From the NCBI RefSeq assembly GCF_051401765.1, contig NW_027480492.1, positions 992,001-1,056,000 of the forward strand: DNA of 64,000 nt, given 5' to 3'. Of the stretch, positions 22,765 to 37,900 are shown piece by piece. Below the pieces are notes generated by a model, which was not told the DNA's origin, searched no databases, and saw nothing but the letters and a program-made list of their open reading frames with translations. The first letter of the stretch is position 1; each line of letters begins with the position of its first letter. Both the position numbers and the translations under genes were made by a program. The stretch comes from Calliopsis andreniformis (lineage: Eukaryota > Arthropoda > Insecta > Hymenoptera > Andrenidae).

Positions 22765-24409
22765 ATCCTCAATCCTCAATCCTCAATCCTCATTCTTCAA
22801 TCCTCAACACCCAATCCTCAATCTTCAATCCTCAATCCTCAATCCTCAATTCTCAACCCTCAATCCTCAATCCTCAGACCTCAAACATCAATACTCAGCC
22901 CTCAGTCCTCGTCCTCAATCCATAACCCTCAATCCTCGATCCTCAATCTTCAATCATCAATATTCAATCTTCAATCCTCAATCCTCAATACTCAATGTTC
23001 AATCCTCAATACGCAATCCTCAATCTTCAATCCTCAATCCTCAATCCTCAATCCTCAATCCTCAATCCTCAATCCTCAATTCTGAATCCTTAATCCTCAA
23101 TCCTCAATCCTCAATCCCCAATCCTCATTCTTCAAACCTCAATCCTCAACCCTCAGTACTCATCCTCAATTCTCAATTCTCAATCACCAATCCTCAATAC
23201 TCAATCCTCAATCTTCGATCCCCAATACTCAATCTTCAATCCTCAATCCTCAAGCCTCAATCCTCAATACTCAACCCTCAGTCATCAGTACTCAATCTTC
23301 AATACTCAATCCTCAATCCTCAATACTCAATCCTCAATCCTCAATCCTCAATCCTCAATCCTCAAACCTCAATCCTCAACCCTCAGTCCTCATCCTCAAT
23401 TCTCAATTCTCATTCCTCAACCCTTAGTCCCCAATCCTCAACCTTCAATCCTCAATCCTCAATCCTCAATCCTCAATCCTCAATCCTCAATGCTCAATCC
23501 TCAATCCTCAATCCTCAATCCTCAATCTTCAATCCACAATACTCAATTTTCATCCTCAATCCTCAATCCTCAATCCTCATTCTTCAATCCTCAACACCCA
23601 ATCCTCAATCTTCAATCCTCAATCCTCAATCCTCAATTCTCAACCCTCAATCCTTAATCCTCAATTCTCAATCCTTAATCCTCAATCCTCAATCCTCAAT
23701 CCCCAATCCTCATTCTTCAAACCTCAATCCTCAACCCTCAGTACTCATCCTCAATTCTCAATTCTCAATCCCCAATCCTCAATGCTCAATCTTCAATTAT
23801 CAATACTCAATCTTCAACCCTCAATCCTCAATCCTCAATCCTCAATCCTCCATCCTCAATATTCAACACACAACCCTCAACCATCAATCCTCAATACTCA
23901 ATCATCAATCCTCAATTCTCAATACTCAATAGAATATCCTGAAATCTCGTGGTTCAATACTCAATCCACAACATTCAATAATCAAATCTCAATCCACAAA
24001 CATCATTTCTGATCACACAAACCTGAACGCTCAGTCCTCAATGTTCAATCCTCAATCCTCAATCCTTAATCCCCAATACTCTATCCTCAATCGTCAGGCT
24101 TCAGTACTCAATACTCAATCTTCAATCCTCTATCCTAAATCCTCATTCCTCAATCCTCAATCCTCAATCCTCTATCCTCAATCATCAATCCTCAATCTTC
24201 AATACTCAATCCTCAATCTTCAATCCTCAATACTCAATCCTCAATCCTCATTCCTCAATCCTAAATGTTCAATCCGCAATACCCAATCCTCAATCGTCAA
24301 TCCTCAATCCCCAATCCTCAATCTTCAATCCTCAACCCTCAATCCTCAATCCTCAATCCTCAATACTCAATCCTCAATCTTCAATCCTCAATCCTCAATC
24401 CTCAATCCT
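21470..24409 (+). repeat. 2940-bp tandem higher-order repeat, copy 1
   Basis: First of 2.7 copies. It contains class C at 21987 and class A at 23927. It differs from the next copy by few single-base changes in the lines compared, for example GCTTCCGTACTC against GCTTCAGTACTC and CAGTTGCCAATCC against CAGTTGTCAATCC. The period is exactly 420 heptamer lengths. Confidence 0.9.
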
Positions 24410-27349
24410 CAATCCTCAATCCTCAATCCTCAGTACTCAGTACTCAATCTGCAATCTTCAATCCTCAATCCTCAATCCTCAATACTCATTCTTCAATACT
24501 CAATACCCAATACTCAATCATCAATCCTCAATCCTCAATCCTCAATCCTCGATTCTCAATCCTCAATCCTCAATCCTCAGACTATAAACATCAATATTCA
24601 ACCCTCGGTCCTCGTCCTCAATCCACAACCCTCAATCCTCAATCCTCAATCTTCAATCATCAATATTCAATATTCAATCCTCAATCCTCAAAACTCAATC
24701 CTCAATCCTCAATCCTCAATCCTCAATCTTTAATCCTCAATCCTCAATACTCAACCCTCGATCCTAAATCTTCAACCCTCAATCCTCAATCCTCAATCCT
24801 CAATACTCAATCCTCAATCTTCAATCCTCAATCCTCAGTCCGCAAACCTCAATTCTGAATCCTCAATCCTGCATCCTCAATCTTCAGCACTCAGTCTTCA
24901 ACAATCAGTTGTCAATCCTCAATCCCCAATAGAATATCCTCAATTCACAGTTTTCAATACGCAATACTCAATCTGCAATCTTCAAATCTCTATCCACAAA
25001 CATCAATTCTCATCACTCAACTCTCAACGCTCAGAACTCAATGTTCAATCCTCAATCCTCAATTCTCAATCTTCAATCCTCAATACTGAATCTTCAATCC
25101 TCAATCCACAATCCTCAATCCTCATTCCTCAATCATCAATCCTCAATCCTCAGTAATCAATCCTCAATCTTCAATACTAAATCGTCAATCCTCAGTCCTC
25201 AACCCACAGTCCTCATCCTCAATCCTCAATCCTCAATCCTCAATCCTCAATCTTCAATCCTCAATAATCAATCTCCAATCCTAGATCCTCAATCCACAAT
25301 CCTCAATCCCTAATCCTCAATCTTCAATCCTCAGTCCCCAGTCCTCAATCTTCAATCCTCAATGCTCCATCCTCTATCCTCAATCCTCAGTCCTCAATCC
25401 TCAATCCTCAATCCTCAATCCTCAACCTTCAATCCTCAATACTCAATCTTCAACCCTCAATCCTCAATCCCCAATTCTCAATCCTCAATCCTCAATCCTC
25501 AATCCTCAATATTCAATCCTCAATCCTCAGTCTTCAATCCTCAATACTCAACCTTCAATCCTCAATCCTCAATCCTCAATCCCCAATACTCTATCCTCAA
25601 TCGTCAGGCTTCAGTACTCAATACTCAATCTTCAATCCTCAATCCTAAATCCTCATTCCTCAATCCTCAATCCTCAATCCTCTATCCTCAATCATCAATC
25701 CTCAATCCTCAATCCTCAATCCTCAATCCTCATTCTTCAATCCTCAACACCCAATCCTCAATCTTCAATCCTCAATCCTCAATCCTCAATTCTCAACCCT
25801 CAATCCTCAATCCTCAGACCTCAAACATCAATACTCAGCCCTCAGTCCTCGTCCTCAATCCATAACCCTCAATCCTCGATCCTCAATCTTCAATCATCAA
25901 TATTCAATCTTCAATCCTCAATCCTCAATACTCAATGTTCAATCCTCAATACGCAATCCTCAATCTTCAATCCTCAATCCTCAATCCTCAATCCTCAATC
26001 CTCAATCCTCAATCCTCAATTCTGAATCCTTAATCCTCAATCCTCAATCCTCAATCCCCAATCCTCATTCTTCAAACCTCAATCCTCAACCCTCAGTACT
26101 CATCCTCAATTCTCAATTCTCAATCACCAATCCTCAATACTCAATCCTCAATCTTCGATCCCCAATACTCAATCTTCAATCCTCAATCCTCAAGCCTCAA
26201 TCCTCAATACTCAACCCTCAGTCATCAGTACTCAATCTTCAATACTCAATCCTCAATCCTCAATACTCAATCCTCAATCCTCAATCCTCAATCCTCAATC
26301 CTCAAACCTCAATCCTCAACCCTCAGTCCTCATCCTCAATTCTCAATTCTCATTCCTCAACCCTTAGTCCCCAATCCTCAACCTTCAATCCTCAATCCTC
26401 AATCCTCAATCCTCAATCCTCAATCCTCAATGCTCAATCCTCAATCCTCAATCCTCAATCCTCAATCTTCAATCCACAATACTCAATTTTCATCCTCAAT
26501 CCTCAATCCTCAATCCTCATTCTTCAATCCTCAACACCCAATCCTCAATCTTCAATCCTCAATCCTCAATCCTCAATTCTCAACCCTCAATCCTTAATCC
26601 TCAATTCTCAATCCTTAATCCTCAATCCTCAATCCTCAATCCCCAATCCTCATTCTTCAAACCTCAATCCTCAACCCTCAGTACTCATCCTCAATTCTCA
26701 ATTCTCAATCCCCAATCCTCAATGCTCAATCTTCAATTATCAATACTCAATCTTCAACCCTCAATCCTCAATCCTCAATCCTCAATCCTCCATCCTCAAT
26801 ATTCAACACACAACCCTCAACCATCAATCCTCAATACTCAATCATCAATCCTCAATTCTCAATACTCAATAGAATATCCTGAAATCTCGTGGTTCAATAC
26901 TCAATCCACAACATTCAATAATCAAATCTCAATCCACAAACATCATTTCTGATCACACAAACCTGAACGCTCAGTCCTCAATGTTCAATCCTCAATCCTC
27001 AATCCTTAATCCCCAATACTCTATCCTCAATCGTCAGGCTTCAGTACTCAATACTCAATCTTCAATCCTCTATCCTAAATCCTCATTCCTCAATCCTCAA
27101 TCCTCAATCCTCTATCCTCAATCATCAATCCTCAATCTTCAATACTCAATCCTCAATCTTCAATCCTCAATACTCAATCCTCAATCCTCATTCCTCAATC
27201 CTAAATGTTCAATCCGCAATACCCAATCCTCAATCGTCAATCCTCAATCCCCAATCCTCAATCTTCAATCCTCAACCCTCAATCCTCAATCCTCAATCCT
27301 CAATACTCAATCCTCAATCTTCAATCCTCAATCCTCAATCCTCAATCCT
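24410..27349 (+). repeat. 2940-bp tandem higher-order repeat, copy 2
   Basis: Contains class C at 24927 and class A at 26867. The 6862-bp block duplicated in region V starts inside this copy, at about 25124. Confidence 0.9.
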
Positions 27350-30300
27350 CAATCCTCAATCCTCAATCCTCAGTACTCAGTACTCAATCTGCAATCTTCA
27401 ATCCTCAATCCTCAATCCTCAATACTCATTCTTCAATACTCAATACCCAATACTCAATCATCAATCCTCAATCCTCAATCCTCAATCCTCGATTCTCAAT
27501 CCTCAATCCTCAATCCTCAGACTATAAACATCAATATTCAACCCTCGGTCCTCGTCCTCAATCCACAACCCTCAATCCTCAATCCTCAATCTTCAATCAT
27601 CAATATTCAATATTCAATCCTCAATCCTCAAAACTCAATCCTCAATCCTCAATCCTCAATCCTCAATCTTTAATCCTCAATCCTCAATACTCAACCCTCG
27701 ATCCTAAATCATCAACCCTCAATCCTCAATCCTCAATCCTCAATACTCAATCCTCAATCTTCAATCCTCAATCCTCAGTCCGCAAACCTCAATTCTGAAT
27801 CCTCAATCCTGCATCCTCAATCTTCAGCACTCAGTCTTCAACAATCAGTTGTCAATCCTCAATCCCCAATAGAATATCCTCAATTCACAGTTTTCAATAC
27901 GCAATACTCAATCTGCAATCTTCAAATCTCTATCCACAAACATCAATTCTCATCACTCAACTCTCAACGCTCAGAACTCAATGTTCAATCCTCAATCCTC
28001 AATTCTCAATCTTCAATCCTCAATACTGAATCTTCAATCCTCAATCCACAATCCTCAATCCTCATTCCTCAATCATCAATCCTCAATCCTCAGTAATCAA
28101 TCCTCAATCTTCAATACTAAATCGTCAATCCTCAGTCCTCAACCCACAGTCCTCATCCTCAATCCTCAATCCTCAATATTCAATCCTCAATCTTCAATCC
28201 TCAATAATCAATCTCCAATCCTAGATCCTCAATCCACAATCCTCAATCCCTAATCCTCAATCTTCAATCCTCAGTCCCCAGTCCTCAATCTTCAATCCTC
28301 AATGCTCCATCCTCTATCCTCAATCCTCAGTCCTCAATCCTCAATCCTCAATCCTCAATCCTCAACCTTCAATCCTCAATACTCAATCTTCAACCCTCAA
28401 TCCTCAATCCCCAATTCTCAATCCTCAATCCTCAATCCTCAATCCTCAATATTCAATCCTCAATACTCAGTCTTCAATCCTCAATACTCAACCTTCAATC
28501 CTCAATCCTCAATCCTCAATCCCCAATACTCTATCCTCAATCGTCAGGCTTCAGTACTCAATACTCAACCTTCAATCCTCAATCCTAAATCCTCATTCCT
28601 CAATCCTCAATCCTCAATCCTCTATCCTCAATCATCAATCCTCAATCCTCAATCCTCAATCCTCAATCCTCATTCTTCAATCCTCAACACCCAATCCTCA
28701 ATCTTCAATCCTCAATCCTCAATCCTCAATTCTCAACCCTCAATCCTCAATCCTCAGACCTCAAACATCAATACTCAGCCCTCAGTCCTCGTCCTCAATC
28801 CATAACCCTCAATCCTCGATCCTCAATCTTCAATCATCAATATTCAATCTTCAATCTTCAATCCTCAATACTCAATGTTCAATCATCAATACGCAATCCT
28901 CAATCTTCAATCCTGAATCCTCAATCGTCAATCCTCAATCCTCAATCCTCAATCCTCAATTCTCAATCCTTAATCCTCAATCCTCAATCCTCAATCCCCA
29001 ATCCTCATTCTTCAAACCTCAATCCTCAACCCTCAGTACTCATCCTCAATTCTCAATTCTCAATCACCAATCCTCAATACTCAATCCTCAATCTTCAATC
29101 CCCAATACTCAATCTTCAATCCTCAATCCTCAAGCCTCAATCCTCAATCCTCAACCCTCAGTCATCAGTACTCAATCTTCAATACTCAATCCTCAATCCT
29201 CAATACTCAATCCTCAATCCTCAATCCTCAATCCTCAATCCCCAAACCTCAATCCTCAACCCTCAGTCCTCATCCTCAATTCTCAATTCTCATTCCTCAA
29301 CCCTTAGTCCCCAATCCTCAACCTTCAATCCTCAATCCTCAATCCTCAATCCTCAATCCTCAACCTTCAATCCTCAATACTCAATCTTCCATCTTCAATC
29401 CTCAATCCTCAATCCTCAATCCTCAATCCTCAATCCTCAATCTTCAATCCTTAATACTCATTCTTGAATCCTCAATCCTCAATCCTCTATCCTCATTCCT
29501 CATTGTTCAATCCTCAATACCCAATCCGCAATATTCAATCCTCAATCCTCAATCCTCATTCTTCAATCCTCAATACCCAATCCTCAATCTCCAATCCTCA
29601 ATCCTCAATCCTCAATTCTCAACCCTCAATCCCCAGTCCTCAGGCCTCAAACCTCAATCCTCAAACCTCAGCCCTCATCCTCAATCCTCAATCCTCAATC
29701 CTCAATCCTCAATCTTCAATCCTCAATACTCAATCTCCAATCCTCAATCCTCAATCCTCAATTCTCAACCCTCAATCCCCAGTCCTCAGGCCTCAAACCT
29801 CAATCCTCAAACCTCAGCCCTCATCCTCAATCCTCAATCCTCAATCCTCAATCCTCAATCTTCAATCCTCAATCCTCAATCCTCAGTCGTCAATCCTCAA
29901 TCCTCAATCCTCAAACCTCAGTCCTCAACCGTCAGTCCTCGTCCTCAATCCTCAGCCCTCAATCCTAAACGCTCAATCTTCAATCCCCAGTACTCAATCT
30001 GCAATATTCAATCCTCAATCCTCAATCCTCAATACTCATTCTTCAATCCTCAATCCTCAATCCTCAATTGTCAATCCTTAATCCTCAATCCTCAATCCTC
30101 AATCCCCAACCCTCATTCTTCAAACCTCAATCCTCAACCCCCAGTACTCATCCTCAATTCTCAATTCTCAATCCCCAATCCTCAATGCTCAATCTTCAAT
30201 CATCAATACTCAATCTTCAATCCTCAATCCTCAATCCTCAATCCTCCATCCTCAATATTCAACACACAACCCTCAACCATCAATCCTCAATACTCAATCA

Positions 30301-31985
30301 TCAATCCTCAATTCTCAATACTCAATAGAATATCCTGAAATCTCATGGTTCAATACTCAATCCACAACATTCAATAACCAAATCTCAATCCACAAACATC
30401 AATTCTCATCACACAAACCTGAACGCTCAGTCCTCAATGTTCAATCCGCATTCCTCAATTCTCAATCTTCAATCCTCAATACTGAATCTTCAATCCTCAA
30501 TCCTCAATCCTCAATCCTCAATCTTCAATCCTCAGTCCCCAATCCTCAATCTTCTATCCTCAATCCTCAATCCTCAATCCTCAATCCTCAACCCTCAATC
30601 CTCAATCTTCAATCCTCAATACTCAATCTTGAATCCTCAATCCTCAATCCTCAATACTCAACCATCAATCCTCAATTCTCAATACTCAATAGAATATCCT
30701 GAATTTTCAGGATTCAATACTCAAACCTCAACCCTCAACCATCAGCCCTCATTCTCAATCCTCAATCCTCAACCCTCAATCCTCAATATTCAATCCTCAA
30801 TACTCAATCTTCAATCCTCAATCCTCAATCCTCAACCCTCAATCCTCAATCCTCAGTCGTCAATCCACAATCTTCAATACTCAGTCGTCAATCTTCAGTC
30901 CTCAATCCTCAATCCCCAATCCTCGTTCCTCAAACCTCAATCCTCAACCCTCAGTCGTCATACTCAATTCTCAATTCTCAATACTCAATCCTCAATCCTC
31001 AATCTTCAATCCTCAATAATCAATCTCCAATCCTAGTTCCTCAATTCCCAATCCTCAATCCTTAAACCTCAATCTTGAATCCTCAATCCCCAGGCCTCAA
31101 ACTTCAATCCTCAATGCTCAATCCTCAATCCTCAGTCGTCAGTCCTCAATCCTCAATCCTCAATCCTCAAACCTAAACCCTCAACCGTCAGTCGTAGTCC
31201 TCAATCCTCAACTCTCAATCCTCAATCCTCAATCTTCAATCCTCAATACTCAATCTTCAATCCTCAATCCTCAATCCTCAATTCTCAATCTTCAATCCTC
31301 AATCCTCAATCCTCAATCCTCAATACTCATTCTTCAATCCTCAACGCCCAATCCTCAATCTTCAATCCTCAAGCCTCAATCCTCAATTCTCAATCCTCAA
31401 TACTCAATCCTCAAACGTCAAGCCTCCATCCCCAATCCTCAATCTCCAATCGTCAATCCTCAATCCTCAATCGTCAATCCTCAATCCTCAATGTTCAATC
31501 CTCAATACCCAATCCTCAATCTTCAATCCTCATTCCTCAATCCCCAATCCTCAATCCTCAATCCTCATTCATCAATCCTCAATACCCAATCCTCAATCTG
31601 CAATCTTCAAATCTCTATCCACAAACATCAATCCTCATCACTCAACCCTGAACGCTCAGTCCTCAATGTTCAATCCTCAATCCTCAATTCTCAATCTTCA
31701 ATCCTCAATACTGAATCTTCAATCCTCGATCCTCAATCCTCAATCCACAATCCTCAATCCTCAGTAATCAATCCTCAATCTTCAATACTCCACCGTCAAT
31801 CCTCAGTCCTCAATCCTCAATCCTCAATTCTGTTTCCTCAAACCTCCATCCTCAACCCTCAGTCCTCATCCTCAACACTCGATCTTCAATCCTCAATCCT
31901 CAAGCCTCAATCCTCAATCCTCAATCTTCAATCCCCAGTTCTCAATCTGCAATATTCAATCCTCAATCCTCAATCCTCAATACTC
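25124..31985 (+). repeat. 6862-bp tandem duplication, copy 1
   Basis: Begins inside the second 2940-bp copy and ends inside a truncated 2.26-kb unit. The junction at about 31985 shows as a switch from the 2.26-kb word TACTCATTCT to the upstream word CTCATTCCTCAATCATC. It includes class A at 26867 and 30323, class B at 30687, class C at 27867 and a half cassette at 31594. Every private variant I compared is present in both copies. Confidence 0.92.
27350..29361 (+). repeat. 2940-bp tandem higher-order repeat, copy 3 (partial, about 2012 bp)
   Basis: Contains class C at 27867. It is more diverged from copies 1 and 2 than they are from each other, with CAATATT near 28176, ATCATCAACCC near 27708 and CAATACTCAGTC near 28462. 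Homology ends near 29361, where this copy reads CAACCTTCAATCC and the others stay canonical. Confidence 0.88.
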
Positions 31986-34900
31986 ATTCCTCAATCATCA
32001 ATCCTCAATCCTCAGTAATCAATCCTCAATCTTCAATACTAAATCGTCAATCCTCAGTCCTCAACCCACAGTCCTCATCCTCAATCCTCAATCCTCAATC
32101 CTCAATCCTCAATCTTCAATCCTCAATAATCAATCTCCAATCCTAGATCCTCAATCCACAATCCTCAATCCCTAATCCTCAATCTTCAATCCTCAGTCCC
32201 CAGTCCTCAATCTTCAATCCTCAATGCTCCATCCTCTATCCTCAATCCTCAGTCCTCAATCCTCAATCCTCAATCCTCAATCCTCAACCTTCAATCCTCA
32301 ATACTCAATCTTCAACCCTCAATCCTCAATCCCCAATTCTCAATCCTCAATCCTCAATCCTCAATCCTCAATATTCAATCCTCAATCCTCAGTCTTCAAT
32401 CCTCAATACTCAACCTTCAATCCTCAATCCTCAATCCTCAATCCCCAATACTCTATCCTCAATCGTCAGGCTTCAGTACTCAATACTCAATCTTCAATCC
32501 TCAATCCTAAATCCTCATTCCTCAATCCTCAATCCTCAATCCTCTATCCTCAATCATCAATCCTCAATCCTCAATCCTCAATCCTCAATCCTCATTCTTC
32601 AATCCTCAACACCCAATCCTCAATCTTCAATCCTCAATCCTCAATCCTCAATTCTCAACCCTCAATCCTCAATCCTCAGACCTCAAACATCAATACTCAG
32701 CCCTCAGTCCTCGTCCTCAATCCATAACCCTCAATCCTCGATCCTCAATCTTCAATCATCAATATTCAATCTTCAATCCTCAATCCTCAATACTCAATGT
32801 TCAATCCTCAATACGCAATCCTCAATCTTCAATCCTCAATCCTCAATCCTCAATCCTCAATCCTCAATCCTCAATCCTCAATTCTGAATCCTTAATCCTC
32901 AATCCTCAATCCTCAATCCCCAATCCTCATTCTTCAAACCTCAATCCTCAACCCTCAGTACTCATCCTCAATTCTCAATTCTCAATCACCAATCCTCAAT
33001 ACTCAATCCTCAATCTTCGATCCCCAATACTCAATCTTCAATCCTCAATCCTCAAGCCTCAATCCTCAATACTCAACCCTCAGTCATCAGTACTCAATCT
33101 TCAATACTCAATCCTCAATCCTCAATACTCAATCCTCAATCCTCAATCCTCAATCCTCAATCCTCAAACCTCAATCCTCAACCCTCAGTCCTCATCCTCA
33201 ATTCTCAATTCTCATTCCTCAACCCTTAGTCCCCAATCCTCAACCTTCAATCCTCAATCCTCAATCCTCAATCCTCAATCCTCAATCCTCAATGCTCAAT
33301 CCTCAATCCTCAATCCTCAATCCTCAATCTTCAATCCACAATACTCAATTTTCATCCTCAATCCTCAATCCTCAATCCTCATTCTTCAATCCTCAACACC
33401 CAATCCTCAATCTTCAATCCTCAATCCTCAATCCTCAATTCTCAACCCTCAATCCTTAATCCTCAATTCTCAATCCTTAATCCTCAATCCTCAATCCTCA
33501 ATCCCCAATCCTCATTCTTCAAACCTCAATCCTCAACCCTCAGTACTCATCCTCAATTCTCAATTCTCAATCCCCAATCCTCAATGCTCAATCTTCAATT
33601 ATCAATACTCAATCTTCAACCCTCAATCCTCAATCCTCAATCCTCAATCCTCCATCCTCAATATTCAACACACAACCCTCAACCATCAATCCTCAATACT
33701 CAATCATCAATCCTCAATTCTCAATACTCAATAGAATATCCTGAAATCTCGTGGTTCAATACTCAATCCACAACATTCAATAATCAAATCTCAATCCACA
33801 AACATCATTTCTGATCACACAAACCTGAACGCTCAGTCCTCAATGTTCAATCCTCAATCCTCAATCCTTAATCCCCAATACTCTATCCTCAATCGTCAGG
33901 CTTCAGTACTCAATACTCAATCTTCAATCCTCTATCCTAAATCCTCATTCCTCAATCCTCAATCCTCAATCCTCTATCCTCAATCATCAATCCTCAATCT
34001 TCAATACTCAATCCTCAATCTTCAATCCTCAATACTCAATCCTCAATCCTCATTCCTCAATCCTAAATGTTCAATCCGCAATACCCAATCCTCAATCGTC
34101 AATCCTCAATCCCCAATCCTCAATCTTCAATCCTCAACCCTCAATCCTCAATCCTCAATCCTCAATACTCAATCCTCAATCTTCAATCCTCAATCCTCAA
34201 TCCTCAATCCTCAATCCTCAATCCTCAATCCTCAGTACTCAGTACTCAATCTGCAATCTTCAATCCTCAATCCTCAATCCTCAATACTCATTCTTCAATA
34301 CTCAATACCCAATACTCAATCATCAATCCTCAATCCTCAATCCTCAATCCTCGATTCTCAATCCTCAATCCTCAATCCTCAGACTATAAACATCAATATT
34401 CAACCCTCGGTCCTCGTCCTCAATCCACAACCCTCAATCCTCAATCCTCAATCTTCAATCATCAATATTCAATATTCAATCCTCAATCCTCAAAACTCAA
34501 TCCTCAATCCTCAATCCTCAATCCTCAATCTTTAATCCTCAATCCTCAATACTCAACCCTCGATCCTAAATCATCAACCCTCAATCCTCAATCCTCAATC
34601 CTCAATACTCAATCCTCAATCTTCAATCCTCAATCCTCAGTCCGCAAACCTCAATTCTGAATCCTCAATCCTGCATCCTCAATCTTCAGCACTCAGTCTT
34701 CAACAATCAGTTGTCAATCCTCAATCCCCAATAGAATATCCTCAATTCACAGTTTTCAATACGCAATACTCAATCTGCAATCTTCAAATCTCTATCCACA
34801 AACATCAATTCTCATCACTCAACTCTCAACGCTCAGAACTCAATGTTCAATCCTCAATCCTCAATTCTCAATCTTCAATCCTCAATACTGAATCTTCAAT

Positions 34901-37900
34901 CCTCAATCCACAATCCTCAATCCTCATTCCTCAATCATCAATCCTCAATCCTCAGTAATCAATCCTCAATCTTCAATACTAAATCGTCAATCCTCAGTCC
35001 TCAACCCACAGTCCTCATCCTCAATCCTCAATCCTCAATATTCAATCCTCAATCTTCAATCCTCAATAATCAATCTCCAATCCTAGATCCTCAATCCACA
35101 ATCCTCAATCCCTAATCCTCAATCTTCAATCCTCAGTCCCCAGTCCTCAATCTTCAATCCTCAATGCTCCATCCTCTATCCTCAATCCTCAGTCCTCAAT
35201 CCTCAATCCTCAATCCTCAATCCTCAACCTTCAATCCTCAATACTCAATCTTCAACCCTCAATCCTCAATCCCCAATTCTCAATCCTCAATCCTCAATCC
35301 TCAATCCTCAATATTCAATCCTCAATACTCAGTCTTCAATCCTCAATACTCAACCTTCAATCCTCAATCCTCAATCCTCAATCCCCAATACTCTATCCTC
35401 AATCGTCAGGCTTCAGTACTCAATACTCAACCTTCAATCCTCAATCCTAAATCCTCATTCCTCAATCCTCAATCCTCAATCCTCTATCCTCAATCATCAA
35501 TCCTCAATCCTCAATCCTCAATCCTCAATCCTCATTCTTCAATCCTCAACACCCAATCCTCAATCTTCAATCCTCAATCCTCAATCCTCAATTCTCAACC
35601 CTCAATCCTCAATCCTCAGACCTCAAACATCAATACTCAGCCCTCAGTCCTCGTCCTCAATCCATAACCCTCAATCCTCGATCCTCAATCTTCAATCATC
35701 AATATTCAATCTTCAATCTTCAATCCTCAATACTCAATGTTCAATCATCAATACGCAATCCTCAATCTTCAATCCTGAATCCTCAATCGTCAATCCTCAA
35801 TCCTCAATCCTCAATCCTCAATTCTCAATCCTTAATCCTCAATCCTCAATCCTCAATCCCCAATCCTCATTCTTCAAACCTCAATCCTCAACCCTCAGTA
35901 CTCATCCTCAATTCTCAATTCTCAATCACCAATCCTCAATACTCAATCCTCAATCTTCAATCCCCAATACTCAATCTTCAATCCTCAATCCTCAAGCCTC
36001 AATCCTCAATCCTCAACCCTCAGTCATCAGTACTCAATCTTCAATACTCAATCCTCAATCCTCAATACTCAATCCTCAATCCTCAATCCTCAATCCTCAA
36101 TCCCCAAACCTCAATCCTCAACCCTCAGTCCTCATCCTCAATTCTCAATTCTCATTCCTCAACCCTTAGTCCCCAATCCTCAACCTTCAATCCTCAATCC
36201 TCAATCCTCAATCCTCAATCCTCAACCTTCAATCCTCAATACTCAATCTTCCATCTTCAATCCTCAATCCTCAATCCTCAATCCTCAATCCTCAATCCTC
36301 AATCTTCAATCCTTAATACTCATTCTTGAATCCTCAATCCTCAATCCTCTATCCTCATTCCTCATTGTTCAATCCTCAATACCCAATCCGCAATATTCAA
36401 TCCTCAATCCTCAATCCTCATTCTTCAATCCTCAATACCCAATCCTCAATCTCCAATCCTCAATCCTCAATCCTCAATTCTCAACCCTCAATCCCCAGTC
36501 CTCAGGCCTCAAACCTCAATCCTCAAACCTCAGCCCTCATCCTCAATCCTCAATCCTCAATCCTCAATCCTCAATCTTCAATCCTCAATACTCAATCTCC
36601 AATCCTCAATCCTCAATCCTCAATTCTCAACCCTCAATCCCCAGTCCTCAGGCCTCAAACCTCAATCCTCAAACCTCAGCCCTCATCCTCAATCCTCAAT
36701 CCTCAATCCTCAATCCTCAATCTTCAATCCTCAATCCTCAATCCTCAGTCGTCAATCCTCAATCCTCAATCCTCAAACCTCAGTCCTCAACCGTCAGTCC
36801 TCGTCCTCAATCCTCAGCCCTCAATCCTAAACGCTCAATCTTCAATCCCCAGTACTCAATCTGCAATATTCAATCCTCAATCCTCAATCCTCAATACTCA
36901 TTCTTCAATCCTCAATCCTCAATCCTCAATTGTCAATCCTTAATCCTCAATCCTCAATCCTCAATCCCCAACCCTCATTCTTCAAACCTCAATCCTCAAC
37001 CCCCAGTACTCATCCTCAATTCTCAATTCTCAATCCCCAATCCTCAATGCTCAATCTTCAATCATCAATACTCAATCTTCAATCCTCAATCCTCAATCCT
37101 CAATCCTCCATCCTCAATATTCAACACACAACCCTCAACCATCAATCCTCAATACTCAATCATCAATCCTCAATTCTCAATACTCAATAGAATATCCTGA
37201 AATCTCATGGTTCAATACTCAATCCACAACATTCAATAACCAAATCTCAATCCACAAACATCAATTCTCATCACACAAACCTGAACGCTCAGTCCTCAAT
37301 GTTCAATCCGCATTCCTCAATTCTCAATCTTCAATCCTCAATACTGAATCTTCAATCCTCAATCCTCAATCCTCAATCCTCAATCTTCAATCCTCAGTCC
37401 CCAATCCTCAATCTTCTATCCTCAATCCTCAATCCTCAATCCTCAATCCTCAACCCTCAATCCTCAATCTTCAATCCTCAATACTCAATCTTGAATCCTC
37501 AATCCTCAATCCTCAATACTCAACCATCAATCCTCAATTCTCAATACTCAATAGAATATCCTGAATTTTCAGGATTCAATACTCAAACCTCAACCCTCAA
37601 CCATCAGCCCTCATTCTCAATCCTCAATCCTCAACCCTCAATCCTCAATATTCAATCCTCAATACTCAATCTTCAATCCTCAATCCTCAATCCTCAACCC
37701 TCAATCCTCAATCCTCAGTCGTCAATCCACAATCTTCAATACTCAGTCGTCAATCTTCAGTCCTCAATCCTCAATCCCCAATCCTCGTTCCTCAAACCTC
37801 AATCCTCAACCCTCAGTCGTCATACTCAATTCTCAATTCTCAATACTCAATCCTCAATCCTCAATCTTCAATCCTCAATAATCAATCTCCAATCCTAGTT

